This document shows, piece after piece, positions 1 to 12,596 of a stretch of DNA of 64,000 nucleotides. The stretch covers positions 11,105,930 through 11,169,929 of the forward strand of contig NC_051431.1 in NCBI RefSeq assembly GCF_001649575.2, written 5' to 3'. This DNA is from Kryptolebias marmoratus (Eukaryota > Chordata > Actinopteri > Cyprinodontiformes > Rivulidae). The stretch's first letter is position 1. Each line of letters opens with the position of its first letter. The notes under the pieces are model-generated. The model did not search any database, was not told the DNA's origin, and saw only the letters and a list, made by a program, of their open reading frames with translations. A program made the position numbers and the translations under genes.

Positions 1-2097
1 CTGTAGCAAGATGGCGCCGCTTTCGCCGCATCTCGGCCCGAGCCTTTAAAGTGGCGTGTCATGTCTATTCATATAAGTCATTGGTAGCCACACAGTGCTG
101 TTTAAATTTTTTTTGTTTTAGTCCACAGCGACAAACTGGAGCCCTGGGAGTGAGAGAACAAGAAATGTTAAAAATAGGAAATATCACACAAAACAGACTA
201 ATTTAACAAGAATACTGCCAACAGTACATAATTTCCCAAACGGAAAATTGTCAAAAGAATCACAATCCAAACCATGAATTCACTCATAGAACAATCTAGA
301 ATGGAGCACAAAGTGGTCCCTGTGACCTTGAAATCGGTAGGGATCATCCTTCACACATGAGGTGTCCAGTTGTGCAGTTTGACTTTCCTACAATACACGG
401 TTGAGAAGTTCAAGCACAGACAAGGTTTTTACAAAGGGGGTCACTTGTGACTTTGACCTCCTGACCTTGAAATCAATAGGGATCACCCTTGACCCATGAG
501 GTGTCCGGCTGTGCAGTTTTACATCTCTACGATAAAGGGTTATCAATTTAGAGCTCGGACAAGACAGACGGACAGCGCAGGAACATAAGTGTGAACGCAA
601 CCAAAATGACCAGAAATAAAGTTTATTTCAATAAAATAAGATGTAAAACTCCAAATCTTATACCAAATTGTCAAAACTGGTTACATAAACACACAATGAA
701 ATGATAAACTGAATTAGTGACATTTAACTGTTATACTGATTGGAGTATAGTCACAAAAATGTGTAACGTTTGTAAGATTTAATATGAGGACAGAACACAA
801 AAAATTAAACAATAAGATTAAAATTCTAAATTTGTTTTTACAGTATTAATTATATGTATTATATTCTGTTGATTTTCGTATAGAATTGTCCTCCAGCCCG
901 ATGAAACGAGCAAGAGTTGAGAAATTTTCCGACAGCACTTGAAGGCATCCAAACAACTGTGCATGACAGGTGCATTCAAAGACACCTGAATGTTTCTTTT
1001 CAAATTCAACAAAGCGGCACAGCAAGGTGGTAAGGATATCATAAAATAGATTGACAAAATAAATGACTGGTTGCTTAGAGAATAGTATAAGATAAGGGTC
1101 AGTTTGTTCAGAAGAAAATGGGATATGGTGGTAAAAAAATCAACTGGGAAGGTCATTTCTGATTAATTTTTTTAATTATATGAAGTATACACAATACAGC
1201 AACAAGCTGAAACTTTAGGGTCTGTATTGCACTGAGAGTCAAAGGAATGTAGAGTTGTTTTAAAGTTTTATTTGTCTTAATTTTTTCTTTAATCCTTCAA
1301 CTATATAATCATAGTTTGATTTTTTCTTACAGCCTAAATAAATGTCCAAAATATTGTAAATATCTGTTCACTTTATAATAAAGTCCAAAAAACCTGGAGA
1401 AAATAAAATTGAAATTACTAAAAAAAAAATTTTTCAGTCTTGATTTTTTGTGTTCATATTTAAGTACAAAATTGTGTTGTTTTCTAACTTTCGCCTGTTT
1501 AAATCTATTACAAAAATTAAACACCTATTGCATCAGTGTAGATTTAAAAGATTTTTATGACATATTTTTATTATTCTATTCCAGTATATATGGAGATTTA
1601 ACCTTAGGAATTTTATACTACTTACAGTCTAGGAGTTTAACTCGTGTCCGAAGGATTTTTGTTCAGGCAAAACAAAGGCCAACAAAGACAGTCTCGGAGG
1701 TCCTGCAGTTCTGCGCAGCCTCCGTGGTGTTTTTGGTGAAAACGTGGATAACTCAACTTGGCAGTGTGTGGTAAATTTCTCGTTAAAGTCGTCTTTGTAT
1801 CGAGTCGTCAGAACTCGGTTGTACTAGTTGTAGGTATCGAAGTGGTTTACCTAGCTATTCCGTTTGTTCATTTGTTATTAGTCTTTAAAGCACTCTGGAA
1901 ATGACCAGATAATTCTCGATGCTAACTGAGTTAGTCTAGAGATGCTAACGCCACACTACATCTCGTGACACTTTTTTTGCTCACAACACTAAATAAAAGC
2001 GTTTTGAACTAAGTTAATGTCGTAACAGTTCCTATTATCTAAGTATTATTATTATTATTATTGTTAATAGTCACATTTGACTTGTTTTTGTTCCCAG
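1..2097. other. upstream flank and candidate 5' region of nmd3
   Basis: No coding exon is recognisable here. The first 60 bases are GC-rich and contain an AAGATGGCGCC string of the kind found at YY1-type promoters; this could be a promoter or the edge of a neighbouring gene. A repeat lies at about 310-590. The rest is AT-rich. A likely non-coding first exon of nmd3 ends near 1770, where GTGTG is followed by a plausible donor GTAAAT. The acceptor TTCCCAG at 2091-2097 starts the exon that carries the start codon. The first-exon proposal is inference. Confidence 0.4.
310..590. repeat. interspersed repeat with two direct units about 139 bp apart
   Basis: GACCTTGAAATC followed by a GTAGGGATCA-like string occurs at 324 and again at 463, and both units continue into a shared ATGAGGTGTCC segment. 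The units differ by scattered substitutions. A GACAGACGGACAG run closes the block. It looks like a piece of an old dispersed element and shows no coding capacity. Confidence 0.55.
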
Positions 2098-2140
2098 AGA
2101 TCACGGGGCTTCACAGCTCCAGTCTGTCAAGTTAGAAAAC

Positions 2141-5100
2141 ATGGAGTACATGCAAGCTCCTGCTACCAGCAGCCAGGGCAACATGTAAGTAAGAATTTTT
2201 TTTTTTTACTTTTTATTCATGCTGCTGTCAAGTAGCAATGCTTTCTTCTCTCTAATAAAAACACATCTCTAAATGCTAGGGACTTTCCCCTTGTTAGTAT
2301 TTACTTAATAGCATGCTGTTCCAGTGCAAAATTAAATTAGTCTGAATTTGTGAAATAATGAAAACCAGAGGCTGAATCCCTGCTGTGGGAGCTGTTTGTA
2401 AGCTTTATGTCTCTGCAAACCAACACAAAGTTGTCCTGAGTAACCACCTTATTTTTTGCTAAACATTTGTTTACTCAGTGAACTTTTCCTTATATATATA
2501 TAGAAGGGCATGTGGGATCACCGAATGATTTAATTAAAATTCCGTTATGTTGATATCTAAACTTGTTTTAAGTACTAATCCACAGCATCATTTAGCCATC
2601 CCCATCATTTTACAGCATTCCAGTATTCAAAAGGGAGTAGAAATGAGTACAAACTTATGTGATCCCACCCCGTCCATTCAGATCCAATTCTTCTGAAACA
2701 AACGTAGATGTATGCAAGAAAATAATTAATATAGAGATGTAGCCACTTATACACACACTTGCATATCTTTATAAATATATCTATATAAATAAATCCATTC
2801 ACATATACATCTGCTGACATTCACATAAACTACCTACTAATATTATAGAATTTATTTTATAATTTGATATATATAATTAATCATATCAGATTTGTCTTCG
2901 TATTTGTTTTAAACATCTTTAGCTTATATTGTTTTTGGCAGATGGGACACAGTTCTTAAAAGTAGCCAATAAAAAAACAACCCTGTTTTGTTTACATCAT
3001 CCTGAGTTTAGCTCGTGTGTATAAATATCACATTTATTATTAGAAAGTATTCACAACAATGCTGAGAGGGTGGAAAGCAGCATACGTACATGTCAGCAGA
3101 AAAAAGCATGAAGCAGCATATTTCTCACCAGCGTGGTTGGTTTTTGCTGTATTTAAATAAGGGAGGTGGAAAAGTTATTTTTTCAAAAGGTCATGAGCAA
3201 AAAGATAAGGACATCTCCGTTTTCTCAAAGCATTTTTATAACATGTCTGAAAATGTTTAGAGCTGATGTGAGAGAACGGCTGTGGTACGTCCCGCAGTGT
3301 AACCTCATACCGTTTCAACCCCAGAAGCAAGAAAAATGTGGAAAGAGTCAAATCAGCTAAGATCAGCAGTAATAAATCATACAGTTTGTTTATTGAAAAG
3401 GCTGTAACTTGTCAAATATGTATAATTATCCAAGAGTTCAGCTGCGTCTTATGCTGGTTTTGTCCTCCACAGCCTGTGCTGTACCTGCGGGGTCCCCATC
3501 CCCCCCAACCCTGCCAACATGTGTGTCGCCTGCCTGCGAACTCAGGTCGACATCTCAGAGGGAATTCCCAAGCAGGTCACAGTGCACTTCTGCAAGCAGT
3601 GTGAACGGTTTGTTTCATCCCGTCTTTGTTTTACATGTCTACACATCAGTCCTGCACCTGTTTTCACAATGTAATACGACGTATGAGCGTTTTGCTCGAT
3701 TTTTTTACGGAAACTTTGACATTTGTCTTTCATGCAGGTACTTGCAACCTCCGGCCACCTGGATGCAGTGTGCTCTGGAGTCCAGGGAGCTGCTGGCTCT
3801 TTGCCTGAAAAAACTCAAGAGCTCAATGACCAAGGTAAGATGGAGTCTTACTGAGTTTTACCAAAGGCAATGACGTATCGCTGCACAACTAAGAGAGCTT
3901 AAAATGCACATAAACTGATTGACTCAACTTAAAACTTTTAAAATAATGCTTTATGTGAAGGAAAAAAAACAATACAATTTGCGAAAAAGGTCATTTCACC
4001 TGTTTATTTTTGATTTTCTTTGTGATTTTGTTGTTTTGGAGAAGAAACAAACCTACATAAATCCAATATTTTGATTTAAATAATTGATTAATTAAAAACT
4101 ACATCATGTCCTTCAAACTTAATTTTAAATTAAATCTACATGTTAACGTTTCTTTGGACAAAAAGCATTTTAAGCTTTATATTTATGGAATTCTTTGCAG
4201 ATATTTAGACATGGGTTGCCTTTTATTCCTCTGACTTTCTGTGATGACGATCAGAGTTATTTGTTAGCGTTCGTTCGGCTCGTGGCGGTTTGGACTCACG
4301 CTCTCTCCCCTTTCGCAGGTGCGTCTCATCGATGCTGGCTTCCTGTGGACCGAGCCGCACTCCAAGAGGATTAAGATGAAGCTGACCATCCAGAAAGAGG
4401 TGAGAAAACGGATAAATGTGGGAAAGTGACATTCAGACTGAGATCTAAACTCCAGATAGGAGATTGTTTTGTTGGTCAAACACTTTGTTTCTTTTAGGTG
4501 CCGATTGGCAGACGATCATATTTGAATCCTATAATATTAAATTGTGTCTTTTATTTTAAGAGTGTAGATGAAAATAGTTCTGCGGAGGTGTAGTAAACAT
4601 ATTCATGAAAAGCTATACACAGCAGAGCCACAGATTTGTCCGTTCTTGACTGAGAGGAGTAAAGTTTAGCACTTGGCTGTTATCTCATCCTCTTGACCTT
4701 TAGTGAGAACTTGAGCCATCGGGCTTCTTGGTGCCAACTCCTTTGTTTTGTGCTGCAAGCTTTTTTTTTATTGCTCACTTCTTTTTCTCTAACTACTTAG
4801 TAAACTACTTGGTAAGGAATAAAACTCAGATGATTGTTTTGCGTTCGCTTGCTCTGCCTCCCCTCCTGGGACGTAGCCAAACAAACGACAGAACATTTGA
4901 ACTCCTGAACCATCAGGGACGGGGAAAGAAAGAAAGGGAAATAACATTCTGAACCCCAAGCGTGAAAACGCTCGAATTTTACCGGCTTTATTCTGGTCTT
5001 AGTGTGCAGTAGAAGGAACCCCCTGAGTTCTAGGACGGGGTTGGTGCCGCATCATTCAAAGCACCTTGGACGAGCTGGAGCTGGAGAAACGCATCGTGTT

Positions 5101-8100
5101 TAAATGCAGCTGCAGCTTGTTAACCTTGCTGCCGTGTTTTTCTCCCTCCAGGTGATGAATGGTGCCATCCTGCAGCAGGTGTTTGTGGTGGAGTTTGTCG
5201 TTCAGTCCCAGATGTGTGACGACTGCCACCGTGTGGAGGCCAAAGACTTCTGGAAGGCAGTGGTCCAAGTTAGACAGAAGGTCGGTACCGCTGGACTACT
5301 AATGGATCACTTCTACGGATATATCTGGGATCTGACGCCTATTTGTACATGTTGCATTTGGAAGTCTGCTTGTTTTTGCAGATAAAATTCAGTATTTGTG
5401 GGTTCATTGCACTATGTACAACAAAATGACGTTACTTTTGTCCATCGCAAATAAGACAGTATGAAAATAAATAAAATCGCATACGGCAGTGGTGTCCAAT
5501 CCTGGTCCTCGGAGGCCACTATCCTGCATGTTTTAGACGTTTCTCGGCTCTGACATACCTGGTTTGAATGAATAAGTGATTAACAGGCTTCTGCAGAACC
5601 TGAAGAGCAGAGAAACATCTAAAACATGCTGGAGAGTGGCCCTCCAGGACCAGGATTGGACACCACTGACATATGGCAATAAAATGAAGATGATCCCAAA
5701 TAGATGTTAGCCGTAGGACCAGTGAATAGACGACATGTTTCACTGAACTGAACATGTTGCACATTTTATTAAAACAAACAAAAAAAATGTCTTTCAGGTT
5801 GTATTCCACACAAAAGTCAGCATATTGGACATTAAAATACATCAGTAGAGTTCAGTTCAGCTTAATATAACCCCATATTTGTCTCTTAAAGATTGTTTTC
5901 ACTTCTTTCATTTTTGATCAAGTCTGATTAAGATTCTGTGGAACCTCTAGACTTTTTATCAAACGTCCAAACTTGGAGCTTTTGGCATTTAGCAGAAAAC
6001 AAAACAAACCTAGTTCTGAATACCTCAGTTTCATTTCACACACGGGCATGGATTAAAACAAGCTTTGACTTGCTGTTTGAGTGGAACAAATGTGGTCCTA
6101 AATCCAGCCTATAGCTGAGCAAATCTCACCCAATTATTAGATAAGTCAACAGCTTCTGCAGCCCTCCCCTCCCCTGACCAATAAATAAACACAACTGGCT
6201 GCACACCATTTGCAGCCCAGCTGATAAGGCTACAGAGTGGGGGCAATTTTTACTCCATTACAGCAGGATATGTCCCCCAAAGACTGTTTTTACGTTGACC
6301 TCAAACTGGAGTCTGGAACGAGACCAGCTTCCCCGTCGGCTGGCTGATTTTAAGTCCCGCCTCCTCCGTGTAAATAAACAAGACATTGTCCTTGTTAAAA
6401 AAGCAGAACGTGTCGGGGCTTTTTTTTTTTTTTTTTTTTTCAGGCGTTGCCTCGTGTAGATTCACGTAGTTCTTACCTCGCTCCTCTGTTTAAATATTAG
6501 GTTTTTTCCTGACCCGTTTAGCTAGTGCACAGACTCTGGTTCCAAAAGTACACCACGGCAGCTTCCATAAAACGGTTCCTGCTGGCTTCGGTTCCCAACA
6601 ACGAGGGGAGGCGAGGACGCTTGTTCTGGTCTTGTCTGGACCAGCGAACACCTACTTCGACCACGACTTGATATAAACAAAACGGTGTCGTTTTGATGCT
6701 GAGGTCCAAATGTAATGGAAAAAAAGTCAGTGAATTGTCACAATATGATGAATTATAGGCTCTGGGTTAACCAATAGGTAACTTCTAGTGTTTCTGTCTA
6801 TTTTTTTACATTTATGTTGTTAATGACAATAATCTCAGCTCGCTCTGATAAGTCGTTCTCAATTGAAGGTGACGCTTTCTCCCACCGGTAAATGCATCGC
6901 TCGTCATCACTTCGACCCGGGTCGTCACCCGGCTGGCTGAAAAGGAGTGCGCCCACACAGAAAGCTATCCATGTAGTTGTAATTAACGCTCGCTCTTTTG
7001 TCTGAGCTGCTTCTGTCCCTTAATTGTTTTTGGCGAACCTTTCTTAGTTCAGAATTTTTTTTAAAAAGTATTATAAAGAACTAAACAGTTCTTCTCACTT
7101 AAGTTACAACCTGGAGCTCCTCTCTGAGAGGTCAAAGTGTCAACAGGACAAATCGAGCTTATTGTCAAAAACACAAACAGGATTCTCATTATGATACGTT
7201 TTCTTGTTTTATTTCCAGACTGCTCATAAAAAGACATTCTACTATCTCGAGCAGCTGATCCTAAAGCATAAGCTCCATCAGAACGCTCTCAACATCAAAG
7301 AGATTCACGGTAGGTGAAGTTTTATTGTTTGTTTGTCATGAGAGTTTATCTTGAACGAGGGGAGGGGGGGTGACTTGTCTTTCTGTTAAACTTCTGCTGA
7401 ATGAGATCTGAAAAGTTGGACACCTTTGTCTGTCATCAGCGGGGCTCATTTGGAATCAAGCGTAGCGATGCGTCGTGCGTTGATTACCTCTTCCTGTAAC
7501 GTATCAGACAGCGAGCTGTGCGCCGGACGCTTCACACAGCTGGCCTCGGGGTTGGTGCGCGTCCAATCAGCGTCCTGTAATCAGAGCAGCCACTTCATAC
7601 CCGTTTCTTACCGAGCAAGCTCGCTTCATCCCCGCGAAGTGCCTCTTCACCAGATGCAGGCTGTGGCAGCTCAGCAGCAGCTGCTCTGCTCGTCCTCCTG
7701 GACGGGATTGGAAAGTGGAATTTGGCCCAATTCTCCACATTTAAATCCTCTCCACATCACGGCGGGACTTGAAAGCATCGTGAAAGGTTCAACATGTGGC
7801 TGCCATATTCCCCCCCCCNNNNNNNNNNNNNNNNNNNNNNNNNNNNNNNNNNNNNNNNNNNNNCGCCCACCCAATCAGCTTCCTCGTATGGATTGTTTGC
7901 ATGTGTAGGAGCTCTGAAATAGCGCTGACCCGCCGGTGATGAATTTCTTGGCGGAGTGTGTCTGACGGTGTTGCTCTTCTCTCGTAGACGGGATTGATTT
8001 CTACTACGGCTTCAAGCAGCACGCGCAGAAGATGGTGGACTTCTTGCAGTGCACCGTGCCGTGCAGGTGAGCGCCGCTGAAGAAATCTTTATTCAGAAGT

Positions 8101-11100
8101 TCTGCTTTCCATGTCTTTTAGCAACAGTATATTTGTAAGAATCTTATCCCCGAGCTTCTTTTACATGCATACAAAACTCTTTTATCTGTTTGATTTGTAA
8201 AACAAGGACTGTGACGTCTCTTTAAATGACGTATTAATGTATTTTTTTATTCTTTTAAAGGTGTAAAGCCTCTCAGCGCCTCATCTCTCATGATATTCAT
8301 TCGAACACCTACAACTATAAGAGCACTTTCTCCATAGAAATTGTTCCCGTGTGCAAGGTACACAACAGCTTCATGTAAATGTTTTAGCTTTACGGTTTTG
8401 TTTGAATTTGTTTTTGGAAATCAAATGTATCCAGATCCGCTCAGCAGCTTTAGGATTTTATAGTTTTTTTTGTTGTTTTTTATTTACAAAAAATGTTAAA
8501 AATACATGAAGAAAAAGAGGATTTATTTGGTTTTATAACAAAACATAGATTAGTTCTTGCACTTTTGGATTTCTCGGTTGCATTTTGTTTTGACAGCTCT
8601 GTTAAATGAAAACATGCCGTCATTTGAGAAACAAACGTCTGTAAACATCTTTGCGGCCTCAGCTCCACGGAGTGTTTTGTTTTTCAGGACAACGTCGTGT
8701 GTCTTTCTCTGCGGCTGGCGCAGAGCCTGGGGAACATGGGGCAAATCTGCGTGTGCGTTCGCGTCACCAGCACCATCCATCTCATCGATCCCCGCACGCT
8801 GCAGAGTGAGTTTTCCTTCGGCGCCGCTGCGTTGTGACAGCGCTCGGCGTCCACTCCCTTCGTTCTGCCCCACGTTAACTGCAGGTTTACCTCTGCAGCG
8901 TGAAATAAACACAGATGTTTAAATACAGATGTTCAGAAACTGTCAGAAAGACAGTTAGGTTCAAAACATCAGTACTTTGGAAAATTTCCCCACTTTTCTC
9001 ACTGTTCTGTTTTTCTCTAGTTGATAATTAAATACACAAGGATGTAGAAATCTGCATTGTTTTCTGTGTTTCTAGTGTTTTTGAAACAGAAGTCAGCAGC
9101 ACAGTTAGCTTTTTCTTTTGAGCAATTCTTAGTTTCAGCTGAATTATTATTATTAAGCTCATACAGTTGTTCCCTTAAGGCCCTTCCAGCCTCCATTAGA
9201 AGTCACGAATTCGGCTCTCAGTCATGTAGTCGTGTGATGAAAACGGTGTCAATTTCTTCTCGTAGCAGCTTCGTTTGCCCCTTCTCGACCCAAGCCGAAC
9301 TCCTTGCAGCCGAGTGTCGTGTGATTGGTCAGTAGTTGTTTATGAGGAAAAGCCGGTGAGCTCTAATGGAGCCATTTTGCTTCTGCAGCTCTGCTGAGAA
9401 GCAGCTGGAGGCTGTTAGAAAATACAGCCGTCTTTACGACCGATCCTGCAAAACTTAGAGACCTGTGAACTTAAAAAGACGGCGCAGAGACGCAGGCGGC
9501 TCTTCGTGGCTGGGACCGTCTCAGGCCGTTTAATAAACACGTCCGGTCGCAGTAAGGGAAGCAAAATTCTGTACGAGGACAGGAGAGCTGAGGAGCCGAC
9601 GGGAAGAAACTCGTTTTAATGCCGAAGGAGGAGGGAGGAGCTTCCTGGGAGTTCGGAACCATTGACGATGAAAGGTGTGAAAACGAACGTCTCGTGACCG
9701 CGAACAGACTTCCTGACCTCTTACGGAGCACGCCGGAGCCATTAGCTTACTGCAGTTTTGTGTAAAAACAGTTTGAGGATGATGATGAACAAGTTGATCT
9801 CAGCCATCCTAAATCCTCCGTCTGCTTCCACAACACATACAGAGACATTCATAAAATTACCTTTGAAATCATCTCTTTTTTTAGATGTGTTGTCGGTACT
9901 TCAGTGATGTACCTTGCCAGTTTTAGCCGCAGTCACTTCTCAACCAAATTCCCAGTCTCTGCAGCAGCACGTGTTTTTATTACACTTCAAAGAGCAGGAT
10001 GTTTTAGTTGAGGACAATAAAAGCCAAAAGTCTAATCAGCAGATACAGCCTGAGTCAGTAATTAACTTCTTTCAGCTGTTCTGCTTGTGCACTTTATTTG
10101 TAGTGTAGGTAAGATGTTGTTCCAGTTGTTGTTTTAAAAGAATGAGCAGAAAGGACGATTTAATTTCAGTCTGGCTTTGTTTGTTCTGATGTCCAGTGTT
10201 TGTCATTCATAATTCATCTCTTGCGTTAGTTGCGGAGGTGGACGGGAACACGTACTGGCGTAACCCCTTCAGCAGCCTCTGTAGCCCGCGGCAACTGGAG
10301 GAGTTCATCGTTATGGACGTGGACATCATCCGAGACCAGAAGCTGGGTGCTGGAGCTGGCATGAAGTCCAACAAGGTGAGGCTGTGCGTGCGTGCGTGTG
10401 TGTGTGTGCTGGTGCAGAACAGATTGCATTATGGGGGAACATTGCTCTGCTCTTAGAGGTAAAAATCAATAGCAAGCCATTACATTATTCCTGAACCTGT
10501 GTGCAGGACTCGAGCCAAGATGAGAAAACCACTCAGTTCCCGTTTTTCCTCTTTCTGAATGTTGCGCTGTCGTTGATGCAGCTGTCTGAGCAAACAGGAG
10601 GAATGTTGCTTCGGTGTTTTTACTGACTTTATTCTACGTTTCTGTCCTTTTTGTTCGCCTGTCACAGCACACCCTGGCTGAGGTGTGGGTCCAGAAAACG
10701 TCCGAGATGGACACGAGTCAGCAGTACCACTGTCGCACCTTCCTGGGTCACCTGCTCAACATCGGAGACCTGGTGCTGGGGTGAGCTGTACATTTATGCC
10801 CCGAAGCGATTCTGGGGTGTCCCTCTCTGCTGTGCTGCAGCCTCCATTAGCTTCTGAAGAGGAGGAAGTTTCCTTGTAACCCTGACAGTAATTAGAGGCT
10901 CTGGTTTTCAGACACAGTAGAATTACTGAGTTCACATTAAAAGCACTGAACCTCCGCGTGGAAACAGTCAGTTTCACAAAGTTTCTGCTTTAATTTCTTG
11001 TTTCCTTCTGTCTCTTCAGGTATGACTTTGCTAACTCCAACGTTAACGACGAGTACCTGAACAAGATGAACCCTCACCACGTTCCCGATGTGGTAAATTC

Positions 11101-12341
11101 ACTTCTCTGACCACTCATGGTGTAAAACTTCAAGATCCAGACTTTGATTCTAGTGCTTTTTGTTCACTGTATTAACGCTGACCTCTAGTGGTAAACCCTG
11201 TTAGACAGAAGGAACAGTGAGTGAAATGAAACGGCTCGTTTCCACGTTGACTGAAAGGTGCTGATCAAGAAGAGCTACGACCGCAGCAGGAGGGCGAGGC
11301 GCAGGAACTGGAAACTGCAGGAGATGGCCAGAGACCGCGAAGGCATGGACACCGATGACGAAAGGTGGGATCGGGGATTGTGTTGGGACGTGTTAGTTTG
11401 AGACTCGCTGCAGAACAATGTGAGCGCGACTCAAAATCATACAGAAGTCTGGCGCATTGGATGAAAATCTCGGATTTTGAAGAATATTCTGGATTATTGA
11501 TGCTTTTTTTAGATGAGTTCTGTCACACAGAGGAATAATTTACATCACTGGGTGCACAGGGTTCAGTTAAAGTAAGGATTTAGTGTTTTTCAGATTTTAA
11601 TAAAAGGATAAATCTTGGATCCATTCTTTAAATATGAATCTGCTCAGAAAATATTAGATCTAGCTCCAACTAAAGCATTTTCTCCTATTTGTTTCTTTAA
11701 AGAAACCCGAAATAAAGAGTTTAAAACAGCAGGAAGACGCCACAACATTTGCCAATCTTTTTTTTTTTAACCCCATGAGGTTAATATTAAAATCCTGGCG
11801 CATCTGTTGTTTGTTTTTGTTGCAATAACGGTGTTTTAAAAAAATCCCTGAGAGCAGTAAAGAGACCTATAGTGACTCAGTTTATGAATAATTTAAGGGA
11901 ACACTGAATTTTCTGTGGAAGTGTCGTCAGATGGATTCGTCCTCATTTTTGTTTTTGTGTCTTCAGACAATACCAGGACTTCCTGGAGGACCTGGAGGAA
12001 GACGAGGCTTTGAGGAAGAACGTCAACATCTACAGAGGTGAGCAGGCTTTCCTGTCCAGCACTTTTCTCAGAGACATTTTAACCATTTGTCCCTTTTCAG
12101 ACTGTTGCTCTTTTTCTGACAACTCGTCACACCGTACATTATAGATTTAATATTGGACGGTTAATGAGCAGATGCTAATTAGTTTCATTTATTTATTCAT
12201 TTCCCAGATGCCTCGAAGATCCCGGTGGAGAGCGACACGGACGACGACGGCGCGCCTCGTATCTCCCTGATGGAGATGCTGGAGGAGCTCAGTCTGGACG
12301 ACGCCACGGGAGCAGAGGGCGCCAACATGATGACGGACTAA
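2141..12341 (+). CDS. nmd3: 60S ribosomal export protein NMD3
   Basis: NMD3 is the adaptor that binds nascent 60S subunits in the nucleus and recruits CRM1/exportin for export. Coding exons: 2141-2184, 3473-3607, 3738-3834, 4319-4399, 5152-5280, 7219-7309, 7988-8066, 8261-8357, 8688-8805, 10230-10375, 10668-10780, 11020-11092, 11258-11364, 11967-12037, 12208-12341. They total 1515 nt, 504 aa (human 503). All introns are GT-AG and phases match. The N-terminal half has the zinc-binding Cys pairs expected of the family (CCTCG, CVAC, CKQC, CDDC). The C-terminal part has a basic cluster, RRARRRNWK, and an acidic tail with a leucine-rich stretch, SLMEMLEELSLDD. These fit the family's NLS and export signal. 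The start follows an acceptor at 2097 and gives MEYMQAP. Intron 5 carries a hAT-type MITE and intron 6 an assembly gap; neither touches coding sequence. Confidence 0.96.
5487..5668. mobile_element. hAT-like MITE in nmd3 intron 5
   Basis: The terminal inverted repeats begin CAGTGGTGTCCAATCCTGGT and match the reverse complement of the right end. Flanks GCATACGG and ACATATGG agree at 6 of 8 positions, consistent with a decayed 8-bp target duplication. The interior is itself nearly palindromic. The same family recurs at 37489-37701. Confidence 0.75.
7819..7863. other. assembly gap (45 N) in nmd3 intron 6
   Basis: A run of N follows a C homopolymer inside the intron between 7309 and 7988. Flanking coding exons join in phase, so no coding sequence appears to be missing. 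Confidence 0.98.
8806..10229. other. long intron 9 of nmd3, no gene seen
   Basis: This 1.4-kb intron has a GT donor at 8806 and an acceptor TTAG ending at 10229. Open frames on both strands resemble no known protein and contain no family motif. No repeat family seen elsewhere in the window was noticed. Confidence 0.6.
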
Positions 12342-12590
12342 CCAGCAGGACGGCCGATTTGTCTCATTTCAGGTCCCCTGATTGTGAGATAATTACAGGG
12401 TGTCTGATTTTTGACCTGGCGGCAAATCGAGGACTGATCATGTTAGGAAATTTAAAAAAAAAGAAGAAAGAAAATCCACAGATTCTCTGACTCTGGTGGA
12501 ATGACTCACAACCACAGTGAACTTGGACTCAAAGAGAATTAAATTCAGTCACTTCTACAGCACAGTTTTGTCCTTTCTTTAACTGACGGG

Positions 12591-12596
12591 AATAAA
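12591..12596 (+). terminator. nmd3: polyadenylation signal of nmd3
   Basis: AATAAA lies 250 bp after the nmd3 stop codon. It is the first canonical signal downstream and is the likely 3' end. The cleavage site itself is not visible. Confidence 0.6.

Noticed and set aside
3409..3873. 154-codon open frame over nmd3 exons 2 and 3
   Set aside because: It is out of frame with the clear NMD3 exons and crosses their splice sites; a shadow reading.
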